A stretch of 64,000 nt of DNA from Tolypocladium sp. Sup5 PDA-1 (Eukaryota > Ascomycota > Sordariomycetes > Hypocreales > Ophiocordycipitaceae): positions 434,001 to 498,000 of the forward strand of contig JPHH03000020.1 of the NCBI GenBank assembly GCA_000750105.3, given 5' to 3'. Both the position numbers and the translations under genes were made by a program. Below the pieces are notes generated by a model, which was not told the origin of the DNA, made no database searches, and saw only the letters and a program-made list of their open reading frames with translations. This document shows positions 32,601 through 43,938 of the stretch, piece after piece. Numbering within the stretch: the first letter of the stretch is position 1; the number at the start of each line of letters is the position of its first letter.

Positions 32601-35234
32601 GAAGCATGGCTGTCGTCGGAAGAGTTGCAGCCTCTCCACACCGGCAAGTCCAAAGGGTTCCCAGTCGCAGGGTGCGAAGTTGACAGCCTCGTTGAAGTTG
32701 AAGCCGTGGTTGAAGCCGGCGTGGTAGGCCTGGGGAAACGTAATGACGAACTGACCAGCCCGCTGATCCAGAGCATAGACACGGACACCGGCCTTTTTCA
32801 GCTGCTCCGGCGTAAGGAGTGTTACAAGCTGGAACAGCAGATCTGGCTGAGTCTCAAAGAGCTCGGGCACCGCTTCCTTCATGGCAGCCTCAAACTTTTC
32901 AGCGTCCTCTCCCGGGATTCCGTACCACGTCTTTGTCGCGCCAAAGTGCTGGTAATTGGACGAGTACGCGTAATGGTCCTCGTTGTGCCAGCAAAAGGTT
33001 GAAAAGATCATCCCGACGTACACCCACGGTACCGTCATGCCAGAGATATCGGACTTGATGTGTCTGAAGAGACTCTCGGGATGGAAGGGGAGGACGTTGA
33101 GGTTCCACGGGTCGGTTGCGTAGGGATTGCTTGGGTTCTTTTCGACGGTCGGGAACCCAGAGCCGTGTGTCGTGCAATGAATGTCCGCGCCGTACTCTAC
33201 CTCTACAGTCTCCTCCAAGTCGGCAACCAAGCGCCAGAACTCGGTCTCGACGTCCTCCTCGGTGACAGGGCGATGGCAGTTCAGTGTATGGTCAAAGGGC
33301 ATCTTCTTCTCAAAGTAGCCCTGCTTGAAGTCGTTCGCCTTCTGTTGGAATTGCTTCAAGGAGTACAGGCCGCCCTCCTCGAACCCGAACTGACCGTCAC
33401 CGACGAGGCAACGTGGGCAGTTCCACTCGGCGTCTGGTTTGCGCCTCAATGGCGGGTCGAGACAAGGGCCGTGATAGGCATGATCGCAAGATTCGCAAAC
33501 AAGCAGGGAGCCCGAATCCTCGCCTCTTCCGCAGTTCTCGCATTTCTAGATGTTGTTAACGACCACAACTTCTACCTCGAGTGTGAAACCTTACCTCTCC
33601 ACTTGCCACAGACTCTTCGCGCGGGATACGGGGGACGGATGGGCGGAACGGGGTCATATGCGACCCAGCTACGGTGGGGACGGCATCTGTAAGGCGGCTT
33701 GATCAGCCCACTGTGAAATAAATCAAGACAATGCAGTCGGTGCTTACCCTTCTTCAAACGCTTGCTGCGACGGCTGCTGCTGTCGCCATCTTCCTTGTCG
33801 ATATCGGCTTCCTTCTTGGCTGAATCTGATGAACTGCCACAGCTGAGCTGTCGCTTCAGGGTTGTGGCAGAACCCAGCCCGGATGTGCGGCACTCGGGGG
33901 TGTTCATTGCAGACGATCCTGGGCTATCAAATCGCTTCGGATCCGGAGTAAAGCTCAAATTATCGCCATTCGTGGCTCGAATGGCGTTGTTAGATGCCGA
34001 GTTCACTGCGGTGAAACCGTTCGTGTTGATGGCAGTGAAGCCACCAGGAGTGCCACCCGATGTCGGTGCGGGCGGAGCATCGACCATTGGCGTGTCTCGG
34101 TCGGCCTCCTTTTTGAATCCATTGAGGCTGACCTGTAAAGCATCCAACGCCTGACGTGCTGGCGAGTCACCCTTCACGCTGGAGGGCGTATTGACATTCG
34201 ACCTCTTGACGGGAGTTGGCGCTGGGCTTGGCGTCAAGGGCCCACCGTACTCTTGCTCAAGCTGTTGGTGGACGCCTGGCTTGGCAAGGCGCAAATACTC
34301 TTCATATGGGCAGAGCCATCGCTGGTAAGAGTTCTTGAGCGACGTGGACAGAGATGACATTATCTTGCCACTGTATCCCAGATCTCGGCCGATCTCCGCC
34401 CATTTCTTCAGCTTGCAGACTTTGTCGAACCCGCCACGGGACTCGACTGCCTTTTTGAGGCGGTACAAGTCCAGCGGTTTCTTGTCAACATAGGGCAGAC
34501 GATGCAAGTTGTTCCCGTGCTGCTTGTGGAACTTGGCAAGGCCGTCGAGATAGGTCAGATTTGCCCGGGTGCCTGGTTGATTGAGAGTCAGTATAAGTCG
34601 TTGGCCGGCAAATTAGCCAGGCGCCGCAAAATTACTCACTTCCTTCGACGGAATTCAGCTCCTGCTTTCGGGTCCGAAAGTGGAACTTCTGCACAATTCA
34701 TCAGTATGTCATTCGGAGGCGCACGATGCCATTCTGCGAATAAGAGACGACGCGGCATGAGATACTCTCACTCCTGGGTGAGGTGAGAATCGGGCGCAAT
34801 GTGCATACCTCTGTATCAATGGCGAAATCCGGATTCCACGAGTCCGGAGGGATGATTTTGCAGATGCCGTACTGCGAGGCCTCGGGAGTAATCTTCTTGA
34901 CATATTCCAGCGGGTCCCGCCATTCGTCCTCCGTCGGACAGTATGTCGGGGCTTCGGATATGCCATGCGGTCGGGTCTTCTTCTTCAGAGGCTCGCGCAC
35001 TGCCGTGGGCTGACCACGTCGCTCGACCGACGTCAGGTCGAGGCTGGTGCTAGCCATGGCGCTCAACGGGAGTTGGGTATTCGCGGGATGATAGCCGTTC
35101 GTGTTGACTTTGCGCTTCGGTCTCGTCGACGTCTGGCTCGAGAAGCCTCCGATGGCCGGCGAGCTGCGTGAGCTTTCATTGGCGCTATTGGCGCCGTGCG
35201 CCGTGGCGGCTCCGCTAGTTGGAACCGATACCAT
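29666..35234 (-). CDS. KDM5/JARID1-type histone H3K4 demethylase
   Basis: Six exons: 35234-34809, 34688-34640, 34572-33748, 33686-33595, 33545-30874 and 30818-29666. They give 1,738 residues; introns are 49-120 nt. Domains in order are as follows. JmjN is at ~98-150 (PTYCPTEDEWRDPLEYV). ARID is at ~165-265 (LPYVDKKPLDLYRL, WAEIGRDLGYSG). PHD1 is at ~465-515 (CENCGRGED, CDHAYHGPCLDPPL). JmjC is at ~590-750, with Fe(II) ligands in WHNEDHYAYS and a distal His in QAYHAGFNHGFNFNEAVNFA. The C5HC2 zinc finger is near 866 (CSHCKAFAYLSRFKC), then a long PLU-1 helical region. PHD2 at ~1337 (CICRRIEAGMMIECELCHEW) is interrupted by the last intron in its Trp codon. The start is the first true ATG of the frame. 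The family removes H3K4me2/3 in the nucleus, and all visible catalytic residues are intact. Confidence 0.95.
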
Positions 35235-37411
35235 TACGCGAGGAGATGGTTGAAGCGGAGGCAGAGGAGAATCTCGTTGTACTCGAGCGCCTCGGGGCAA
35301 CTTGTCATTCGCAGGGTCGGGGGCGGATGTATTTGCGTGTAGAAACAGGCTCGTGGTTCGTTCAGGCGAGGTACCAAGGGCTATGGAACAAGTCGCATCG
35401 TAGCGGACGTCCGTCCAAGCGGTTGATGGAGGTCGATCGAGGGAGGACGAGAATGGCCGCCAGGGTATGCCGGATCGCTCGAAGAAACGTACAAGGCGGG
35501 CAAGGCGGTAACGAACGGCGTTCAGGCGTGGGCTGTGGGCATTTGCGTCAGCGAGAAAAGCTTAACCGGCGATGATGGGACGGCGACATGCGGCCGCCCA
35601 ACTAACACCCACGAGAGGCCAGACTCACACTCAAAAGGGCATGCAATCGGCGATTGGATGCGAAAAGAAAAAGGGCAGGGCCCCGGGGTCGGTCGGGCGG
35701 TCGATATGCGAGGATTGCGAACCATGCAGCCGGCGTGGTGGTGGTGGGAGTTGGTGTAGATGCTGGAGAGAAAAGAGATGGAGGGCGGGAGGGAGAGGAA
35801 TGGGTCGCGGTCCCAGATGTGAGTGAAGGTGCGGCAGGAGGTTCCTGGGCTGCTCCTGCTGCCGTGTGTGGGCTTGCCTGGGGGCGGCGGCTCGGGTGCA
35901 GGACCACGGGGGCAGGAGCGACCGTCGCAGGCCAAGGGTGGGCTGGTGCTGCCACCACACCGCACACTCACAGCGTGGTGGCATGTGCGGCAGGCCCGGT
36001 GGATCTTGGGACCCGCTCTTCCCATCCCGCGGCAGCATACCATCTCGGGCGTCAGCAGCAACTCCGATGTGGCCTTGGAGCATCGTCTCTTTTAATATTT
36101 GGTATTTCATTTTATTTGCATTGATACAGCTCGCTCCCCGGTCGGCTTGACTGGAAAGTTTGCGCTCTTTGCGATCTGACACACGGGGACGGACAGGCGT
36201 ACACGGACCCACTGGCGACGACATCCGCCCGAGCGCGAGAGTACCTTCCTTGGTACTACGAGTACCAAAGGGCGGCGATGGAAACTGTCCTGCGCTCGTC
36301 GAGGCGCCGCGAGGCCTTCGTGAGGCAGTCCTCGCTGCCTCGCCATGTCGCGCAGTCTATAAATCATATGCGCAACGGTTCTTGCGCGGGTGTCAGACAA
36401 GCGACCAGGATTGAATCGCAACCCTGGGCAGCTGAAGCTATTCCTGTGCACGCGATGCGGGCGGCGCCCATCGAGCCCACTGGGGGGATCCATCGCCGCG
36501 TTTCCCCCGAGTACATGCATCACCATGCGCCATCCGCTACCTCACCTCGCCCACCCAGCCGAATCGACACCCATACCCGTAGCAGACGTACGACCGCAAA
36601 GGGCAAAAGGCGACGGTCGAACCATCCAGCCGCGCCCCGAGGGCATTGGTGCGTGCAGCCTTTCAGCGCCACCGACCAAGACGGATAGCCCTGTCCGAAT
36701 GCGGCATTGCCGCGGGCCACGCTACCGAGTCCGTATGAGGCATGCGCACACTAATTACCAACTAAAACCCTCTGTACCCGCGCGTACAGACACCATCCGG
36801 TCCACTGAGTCAAGGCATCATCCGTCGCCCACAAAAGGCTGGCACGCCGCTGGCTCTGATATCGGCCGTCGCACGTGCAGGGGGCTGGTCGATACTTGGG
36901 ACCTACTGAGCCAATCAAGTGCGGATGAAGTTGGAAAAGTGTGTCTCGTAAGTTTTTTTTTGGCCAGGGCTCCCCTGGCTCTTCTGGTGGGGAACCCCGG
37001 CACAACGGGCACCGTCATCCCACATGGCATGCAGGCTGGGGCATCGTCGCCAGCATCACTCGATTGACGTCGGGCTCCGATGAGGCCGAGCGCTTTGTAG
37101 AAGAGAGCCTGCAGCGAGGCATGAGATGAATCTTGTGTTTCTATCGTACCGTCGTGGTTTGCGCTGGGTAGCCCGTGGCTTGACCGACTCGGTGCCCCCT
37201 GCAACTCAGGATATACATACACTTTGGTCCTCGGCAATATGGCATGCAGGTCGACTTCATGCCTCACCGCACCGATGTTGCACAAGATAAGCCTCAGCAC
37301 CGCCACGCCTTTATTCCATCTCAGCCAAACGATACAATCCTTATTGCGTCCTCCATCAACACCCCGAGAACTCCACGCCAATGCCAGAATAGGAGGGAAT
37401 CGATCATCATC
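35235..37411. other. 2.2 kb without a gene, KDM5 promoter side
   Basis: Lies between the KDM5 start and the SLX1 stop, both on the minus strand. It is Arg/Gly/Ser-coding in every frame and shows no recognisable protein. Simple T and C runs (for example near 36,950) are present. Probably KDM5 leader and promoter plus SLX1 3' UTR. Confidence 0.45.
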
Positions 37412-38384
37412 TCATGAAGCCGTCTTTGCATGGCTCTTCTTCTTCAGCAGTTTGTCCACCTCTTTGCCTCCGCGAACGCGAAGGCTCAGCTCCTTCATCA
37501 TATCCCCCCACCGTACCTCCCCTCCACACGACGGACATCTGCAGAGGTCAGGTATAACATCACCATCGCCGTTCGTGGATAGAGCATGACGGCCCCAACA
37601 GTCCAGATGCCCCATTGATGTACACTCCTCGTTGGGGCACATTGCGTGAAGTCCCTTTCCCGACTCCAGCTCTTCATTGCAATGCAGACAGTTGCCCTCT
37701 TGCTCGAAAGAGACCACGCCATTGGCCTTTTCGACATATTCCTTCATCGGCTTGTAGTCGAGTGGCAAGGCGTAGATGCCTCTTGAAGCGTCAGGCTCCG
37801 CATCTGCATCTACAGGGGGGTCGAAGTCTGTCATAATCTTCAGCCCAGACCGGCCGGGTTTGTCACTAGACTTGGTCCAGTTCTCCCATGCCGAATGGGC
37901 TTCTCGTGCGAGGAAGTGCAGGTTCAACGGCCACCGTGCGAAGCTAGGGACACCGGTGAGTAGGTGCAGGTTCGACAAGACCGACTTGAGGCTATGAAGC
38001 GGCCGCTTGGGCATTCCATTCTTCTTTCTCTGCGTCGAGATGGCCAGGCGCGACTCGTCCGGGATGTGCAGCGAGAGATGCGGGTTTGTGAGCGCCCATC
38101 TGCGCACGTGAGTCACTTGCCAGTCCCGCGGGTCACCAGCAGACTTACTCGAATTTGAGTGCCGCAACCATGCTAGGAAACCCAGAGACCAAGACAATCA
38201 TTTCCCATGGCCGCAAGGTGTGCCGCGATGTGCGCGCGGCGCCGCCCTTGGCCTCGCCATTGTGCTGCTTCAACCGACGTGGAGGGTTCGGGGTTGAGCC
38301 GATATACAGGGACGCGTGCCTCACGGTCGAGCGGAGGACGTAGACCGTGTAGAGGGCTGGTAACGGCTTCGATACGTGCGTCAT
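37412..38384 (-). CDS. SLX1: Structure-specific endonuclease subunit SLX1
   Basis: Exons 38384-38149 and 38099-37412 give 307 residues. The 49-nt intron (GTAAGT...GCGCAG) splits the Glu codon in AALKFE/WALTN. The GIY-YIG nuclease domain is at the N-terminus: YTVYVLRS, then SLYIGSTPNPPRRLKQHN with the catalytic Arg, and a later Glu in LKFEWAL. The C-terminus carries the zinc-binding RING/PHD-like domain: CLHCNEEL, HAMCPNEECTSMGHLDCW and LCRCPSCGGEVRW. A Lys-rich tail follows. With SLX4 it cuts 5' flaps, replication forks and Holliday junctions in the nucleus. Length and domain order are normal. Confidence 0.95.
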
Positions 38385-38711
38385 GCCTGTGGATAGGCAT
38401 CCGAGTTTGGAATCATTGCATCATGCGCTGGCACAAGATCGTTCTTCGCCCAGATGTGAAGGAACGCGTATCATCCCAGCTGGCGCGTGTTGAATGGGTG
38501 ATGGTGAGATGACTAATCACCCCTGGAGCCAGAGTTCGAGACCCTCCACCATCTGAGCCGCCGACATCGGGATCATGCTATCCTCATATTGTTGGAGGTT
38601 TAGATGTGTAGTATCTCGTCTTACATCGTTAATACAAGTTATACAGATGGCGCCCTCAATCTATAGCCATGTCTACTTTGTACATCGCAACCCGCGCCAC
38701 CCAACAGCCTC
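38385..38711. other. SLX1 promoter / SF3a60 3' flank
   Basis: No gene. Contains a 54-nt tRNA-like hairpin pattern (38500-38553) that I rejected as a tRNA. Confidence 0.4.
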
Positions 38712-40302
38712 TTACAACAGACCCTGCTTCTGCAAGTCGTTGTAAACCTTTTCCGGCATAACATTGCCCTCGCTATCCTCCATCTGAACAATGGTTCCGT
38801 CGTCCACCTTCGACTTCTTCTGCTCTTGCTGAATTCTGTCCCACAGCTTGAGCGCCTCCTCGATCTTCGTGATGTCTCTGAACAGGGTGACGTTTGTGAT
38901 TCCCAGACACTTCAATCCGTAAATGTGTCGCGGCTCGCCAAAGTGCTTGTCGAAAGCGCGTCGTCCCATGTACACAAAGTTGCCGCAGACCTCGCAGTGA
39001 AACTCCACGCCCAAGCCATGCAGGCGGTACAGCCAGAAAGGAATCGGCTTGCCGTCCCATGCCAGGGGCAGCTTCAGGGGGTTGTAGATTTTCTCCTCGC
39101 CGTCTTCGCCTTCTTCCTCCCCATTTTCGCCGGGTGTTCCTCTCGGGGTCTCGGACACGTTGAGGAGGTTGTCGAGCTCTTGTTGACGCTCGCGCTCAGT
39201 CATTCCCTGTTTGCGCTCCACGTTGACGCGTGTGTCGCTGCGTTCGGTGCTCATCGAGCTGGCGAGCCTCTTCACGCGATATTCGCGCTCGGCTACCGCT
39301 CGCTCTTTAACTCGCTTCGCAGACACGACAGATCCCTTGCGGTCGATCGTCTCCTCGCCTGTCTCTTGCTTCCGCTGCTTTCTCTGCTCGGCGGCCTTGA
39401 TGTGCTTTCTTCCGGTCAAATGACCCTTGTAGACGTTCTCGTTCTTGAACTCCCTTTCACAGTCGTCGCACCACACAGCCTCGGCGTTGGTAGCGTTTTG
39501 CGCAGTCCCGTCTGCAGACGGCTGGTCCATCTGCCAGCCTTTGACCTCGTCCTTATCCCAAGCCTTCTCGAACTCTGCATCAAACTCTGACACAACCTTG
39601 TCGGTGTCTTCCAGGGGCTTCGTTCGCTTCCGGAACGACGTCAGATACTCGGCGAGGTCACCGACATACTTGAAGTACTGGTCAGTGAGCTTTTCAGCTC
39701 TCTTGACTCCACCGAGCCCGGGAGTAAAGTTGTCAAAGTTCTCAAGGTACTGGAGGTAAGTGAGTCGCTTGACGTTGGGCAGGTTCAGGAACGCCTCGTG
39801 GGAAGTGTTGAGATCGAAGAATCGACCGTAGGCCTCCTCGCCGGAGAAGAGAGAATCGACAATCGCAGGCGCCATCCCGGTGCCATCACCAGAGCGCTTG
39901 GTCTTGTAGCGCAGCTCAGAGTTCTCGGCCTGCTCGGCCGGATATCTGGCATGGTGGTCTCGCAGCTCGTTCAGCTGATTGTAAAACTCGCCAAAGGAAT
40001 CGCCTGCGCTCAGATGTTCGAGGTCTCTTGCGGTAGATCCAACGTCGTCGTTGAAAATCCCCTGGAGGTGTTTGGCCTGCTCCTGGATCTGGTCCAACAG
40101 CTGCTTGATCTCATGGTCTCTGTTGAGGAGATTGCGGATCTTGGAAAGACGATATCGGTTAGCTTCAGCCTGTGCAGTAACAGTAGTCATGGTTGCGGTA
40201 AGCACACACGTGTTTGGGATCGTCGCGGACGCGATCAGCAATGCTCGACTCGATACGCTCCACGTCCTCGTGGATGTACCGTTCCTCCTCGACGACCAAC
40301 AT
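38712..40302 (-). CDS. PRP9: Splicing factor 3A subunit 3 (SF3a60 / Prp9)
   Basis: Exons 40302-40210 (MLVVEEERYIHED...DDPKH) and 40139-38712 give 506 residues. The 70-nt intron ends in an AAG acceptor after a GCTAACC branch site. Splicing there gives DPKH-IRNLLNRDHE, matching the family, whereas an earlier CAG would insert eight foreign residues. The N-terminal helical region binds SF3a120. A first C2H2 finger is CDDCEREFKNENVYKGHLTG, then RKHI. The U1-like C-terminal finger is CEVCGNFVYMGRRAFDKHF, then EPRHIYGLKCLGI. SF3a60 is a core U2 snRNP protein that helps recognise the branch site. It diverges from eIF4A-III over 343 bases, placing two mRNA-splicing-linked genes together. Confidence 0.95.
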
Positions 40303-40645
40303 CTCGCGGGCGAACACTCGAGGTCGTGCTGGTGTCTTTTGGGCTAGTAGAGGCGCTCGGGCTCGATCCGCACAAAAATCGCCAGGGAGTGAAGGTGTCG
40401 GGGTTCTGCTCGTCTGTTGTTGCTTGGTGAAGCTGGAGAAAAAAGTCCAGGAACCAGCTGCTGGCTGGTGACGGATGGTGGCGTTGGAGCTAGCGCCAAT
40501 TGGCCCGCCGAAGTATTTCCGACCAGCTGGTTCAGCCTCCAAAGCTCCAAAACTTTTTGACTTCCATCTGCACCCACCCCCAGCCGCGACAACAACAGCA
40601 TTAAGCACCACCTTCACTCTCGTATCCCACCACATCACCGCAATC
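40303..40645. promoter_or_regulatory. Bidirectional promoter SF3a60 / eIF4A-III
   Basis: 343 bases between two divergent ATGs, with a CAACAACAGCATTAAGCACC leader-like stretch and pyrimidine-rich sequence before the eIF4A-III start. Coordinated expression is inferred. Confidence 0.45.
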
Positions 40646-41962
40646 ATGGCTGAAGGCGCAGGAGGAATCGATCGCCAGGCGGAGGAGAGGATGGAGTTTT
40701 CCACCTCGAAAGAAGTGACGGTCCACCCGACGTTCGAGTCCATGTCACTGAAGGGTACGGGCGTCTCGACTTCGCGAACCCCCGAATGATGTACTGACCC
40801 TCGTGCAAAGAAAACCTCCTTCGCGGCATCTACGCATACGGCTATGAGTCGCCGTCGGCTGTGCAGTCCCGCGCGATTGTGCAGGTTTGCAAGGGACGCG
40901 ATACCATCGCCCAGGCCCAGTCCGGCACCGGAAAGACAGCGACCTTCTCGATTAGTATGCTGCAGGTCATCGACACCGCTGTGCGCGAGACTCAGGCCCT
41001 TGTGCTGTCCCCCACCCGCGAACTGGCGACCCAGATCCAGTCTGTTGTCATGGCGTTGGGAGACTACATGAACGTTCAGTGCCACGCTTGCATTGGCGGC
41101 ACCAACGTTGGCGAGGATATTCGGAAGCTCGACTATGGCCAGCACATCGTCTCCGGCACGCCTGGACGTGTCGCCGACATGATCAGGAGACGTCACTTGC
41201 GAACGAGACACATTAAGATGCTGGTCCTGGACGAGGCCGACGAATTGCTTAACAAGGGATTCCGAGAGCAGATCTATGACGTCTATCGCTACCTCCCCCC
41301 GGCCACCCAGGTTGTAGTCGTCAGCGCCACCCTCCCCTACGATGTGCTCGACATGACCACCAAGTTCATGACCGACCCCGTTCGTATTCTTGTCAAGCGT
41401 GACGAGTTGACCCTCGAGGGCCTGAAGCAGTACTTTATCGCAGTTGAGAAGGAGGACTGGAAGTTCGACACCCTCTGTGACCTGTACGACACCCTCACCA
41501 TCACGCAAGCCGTCATCTTCTGCAACACGCGCCGCAAGGTGGACTGGCTCACGGACAAGATGCGTGAGGCCAACTTCACAGTCAGCAGTATGCACGGCGA
41601 CATGCCCCAGAAGGAGCGGGACAGTATCATGCAGGACTTCCGACAAGGCAACAGCCGTGTCCTCATCTCAACAGATGTCTGGGCTCGCGGCATTGACGTG
41701 CAGCAAGTCAGTCTGGTTATCAACTACGACTTGCCCAGCAACCGAGAGAACTACATCCACCGCATCGGCCGAAGTGGTCGATTTGGCCGCAAGGGTGTGG
41801 CCATCAACTTTGTCACCACCGAGGACGTGCGCATCCTTCGAGATATCGAGTGTCAGTATTGCCCACGGCCCATGACCACCTTCACAGCTGACGAATTTTG
41901 CAGTGTACTACTCGACCCAGATCGACGAGATGCCCATGAATGTCGCCGATCTCATTGCTTAA
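40646..41962 (+). CDS. FAL1: eIF4A-III / Fal1 DEAD-box RNA helicase
   Basis: Exons 40646-40754, 40811-41851 and 41904-41962 give 402 residues. The 56-nt and 52-nt introns restore SLK-ENLLRG and DIE-LYYSTQ. All DEAD-box motifs are present: Q motif around FESM...GYESPSAVQ, AQSGTGKTAT (I), PTRELATQ (Ia), TPGRV (Ib), LDEADELL (II), SATLP (III), CNTRRKVDWL (IV), ARGIDVQQV (V) and HRIGRSGRFGRKG (VI). The C-terminus YYSTQIDEMPMNVADLIA is that of eIF4A-III rather than translation eIF4A. The protein is the RNA clamp of the exon junction complex in fungi that have one, and Fal1 of yeast acts in 18S rRNA maturation. The transcript has a spliceable-looking 3' UTR intron, listed separately. Confidence 0.95.
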
Positions 41963-42105
41963 GTTGCCCATCTTCAACCAATGGAAGCAATTTTTAGCCT
42001 ATGAGGAGAAGATCTGGTCTGAATGATCAAGCCAGAAAGGCCTGGCGTTGAAAGGCACGCCGGGTTCACGTTTGAGCGGAGGAAAGGGGCATTGTGTAAC
42101 ACCAA

Positions 42106-42166
42106 GTAAGTGCTTTCACCTCGAGCTGTGAAGCGAAACAATGACTAACACGTGCCGTTATTATAG
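42106..42166 (+). other. Probable spliced intron in the eIF4A-III 3' UTR
   Basis: 61 nt with a consensus GTAAGT donor (42106), a GACTAAC branch site at 42143-42149 and a TATAG acceptor ending 42166. It starts 143 nt after the eIF4A-III stop codon and no coding frame surrounds it. Known: in Neurospora the eIF4A3 mRNA has a spliced 3' UTR intron that makes it a target of exon-junction-complex-dependent nonsense-mediated decay. Confidence 0.7.
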
Positions 42167-43034
42167 ATTGTTTCAAGTATGGGACCTGAGTGCGTCGTGT
42201 GCGAGGCACGGCACTTGGTAGTGACTCCAACGAAGAAGATTGGCCGGGGGCGTCAACTGGTCATTCCAAGATAGCTAGCATGTACTCATGCCAGTAATGC
42301 TATGCTTTGCTGTACTTCCAACCATGCCTTCTTTGGTGATGAATTCATCGCGCACAGAGTCTAGACTCTGCCTTGACTGTTGCCAAGTTCATAGTGTTTC
42401 CCAAAGCTCAGGCCGCCCCGTCACGCCCAGCGTAGTTTTGGTCAAACCCCAAACCTCAGTCTACTTTGAACGTCGTATGAGCCCTGACACTGGTCGCAAC
42501 GAAACCGCATTCGGGCTTCTAAGTTGTTTACGAACAAAACTTCTCCATGAACACAGAGGAGCATGGACCAGGGGCTGCGCAGACCAAAGATAGCTGTGGG
42601 GAGCCCCATCCGACCGTGCTCGGAACGAAATGGACATCTCTTTAGGCTCATAAAAGTTCCTCTCAAAATCTGCCATCCTGAGCCACTGTCAAAGTGAACG
42701 CACCAGTGTTTCCTCGATCATGGTCCATGATGGTGAACAACGATGTGAAAAGGAGTTGGACTGACCGCTAGATCTTAGAACTGCGCTGCCACTGCGTCCG
42801 AACGTACAGACTTGTCCCTGGATCAGTTTGAGTACCGGTTCGTGAATAAGCGTCAAAACGGCGCGATGTAGTTTTCTGAACACTGTAAAGAGAGCAGCGT
42901 CAGCCTCACAATGCCAACTGTCTCGATCAACTCACTTCGCTGGATACTCACGACCGTCTTCAGCGCACAATCAGATCTCCAAATGCACACTATTCAACTT
43001 CTTCACCCCTCAATCTGCTTTGAAATCAGCCACC
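42167..43034. other. No gene seen after eIF4A-III
   Basis: Probably begins with the rest of the eIF4A-III 3' UTR. AT content is higher than in the coding regions. Only short chance frames occur. Confidence 0.4.
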
Positions 43035-43304
43035 ATGTAGGGAATCGACTACAACAAGACTGGGTACTTTGAGTGCCGCAAGGCCCTGCCTGGGGATAGC
43101 GAGGTCACAATGTGCCAGACGCTCACCGAGATCAGCGCAGACAACCCCCGTCCCCTGTGCAGCGAGCCACATTGTCGCCCAATGGTCGCGGACCGTGATC
43201 ACTCTGTTGGGTTGAATGACAATGTGTTTGGGGGGACGGACGTTCTGAGGAATGGTACGTTCGACATACATCTGAGTGTCTATTACTTCGATCCTACAGT
43301 TTAG
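43035..43304 (+). other. Small Cys-containing open frame, ATG followed by stop
   Basis: A good start context, CACCATG, is followed at once by TAG, after which the same frame is open for 88 codons. It starts GIDYNKTGYFEC and contains four cysteines (FEC, MCQ, LCSEPHC). If real, it is either the last exon of a gene (the TGTAG could serve as acceptor, but I could not find a convincing upstream exon) or a small protein gene disabled at codon 2. No family recognised; it may be chance. Confidence 0.2.
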
Positions 43305-43463
43305 GACCGCATGCCTGTGACGGCCAAGGGCACTTGACGGGTGCCCTGGTGCCCTGTCAGGTGCAAACCCTCAGGTAATGAATTGGAGCAAGATTTGAAG
43401 AGGCTTTTCTTCTGTGAGAGGTTAGAGTCCATAGACAACCCTAAACGGTCTCAGATAGACAAT

Positions 43464-43938
43464 TTACTCTGACTGCGACGTAATCTCGCACGCGTAAAAC
43501 TGCCCGTCGTCCTGGAAGTGCAGCTGCGGTCCGCCGGGCTTCCACCGCACGCCCAATCCAGACGTCCCCGTGCTGTCGCAGACAAGCTTCAACGGCCTGC
43601 GGTCGCCGCTTTCCACCGCCACTCCCCGCGTCGCTTTCCCGGTGCTGGATAAGATGCTGGAGGACTTGGGGTTGAAGTAGAAGGACGGGGCTGAGCGAGC
43701 GTCGTTGCTCGCTGGCTTGGAGAGGATGAGGGATTGGTCGCGGTCGTCGTCCCCAGAGGCAGCGACTTCCCAGCTCTCGGTTCGGAGACTGAAGGTGGAT
43801 GTGTTGGAGGGTTGTGCGTGGGCGAGGAGCTGGAAGTTGTGTGACACGGCCGCAGGCCAGGCGGACTGACCAGCTGGGGGATGGCCGTTACGGCTGCCAG
43901 CAGACTCGTGAAAACCAGAGCTTTAGTTGTGATTGCAT
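43464..43938 (-). pseudogene. Broken small secreted protein gene
   Basis: Read on the minus strand. The ATG at 43938 is one base out of phase with an obvious signal peptide (TTKALVFTSLLAAVTAIPQ). That peptide is in turn out of phase with a good 120-residue body: FQLLAHAQPSNTSTFSL, SFYFNPKSSSI, then a Cys in LVCDST and a Cys in FYACEITSQ. The second break falls at a run of five identical bases (43876-43880); one more base would restore the frame. A very short 41-nt intron (GTCAGT...TTCCAG) is an alternative explanation for that break. The first break has no splice explanation, and the signal-peptide frame itself has no ATG before an upstream stop. The body resembles small secreted fungal surface proteins, but I cannot name a family. 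Either a recent pseudogene or two sequencing indels. Confidence 0.6.

Noticed and set aside
35522..37067. Possible gene(s) of 120-225 codons between KDM5 and SLX1
   Set aside because: Frames overlap in four phases with compositionally biased translations and no recognisable motif.
38500..38553. tRNA-like pattern: GATGGTG pairs with CACCATC and a TTCGAGA T-loop-like heptamer stands between
   Set aside because: Only 54 nt long, no D-arm or A box, and the T-stem pairs at only three of five positions.
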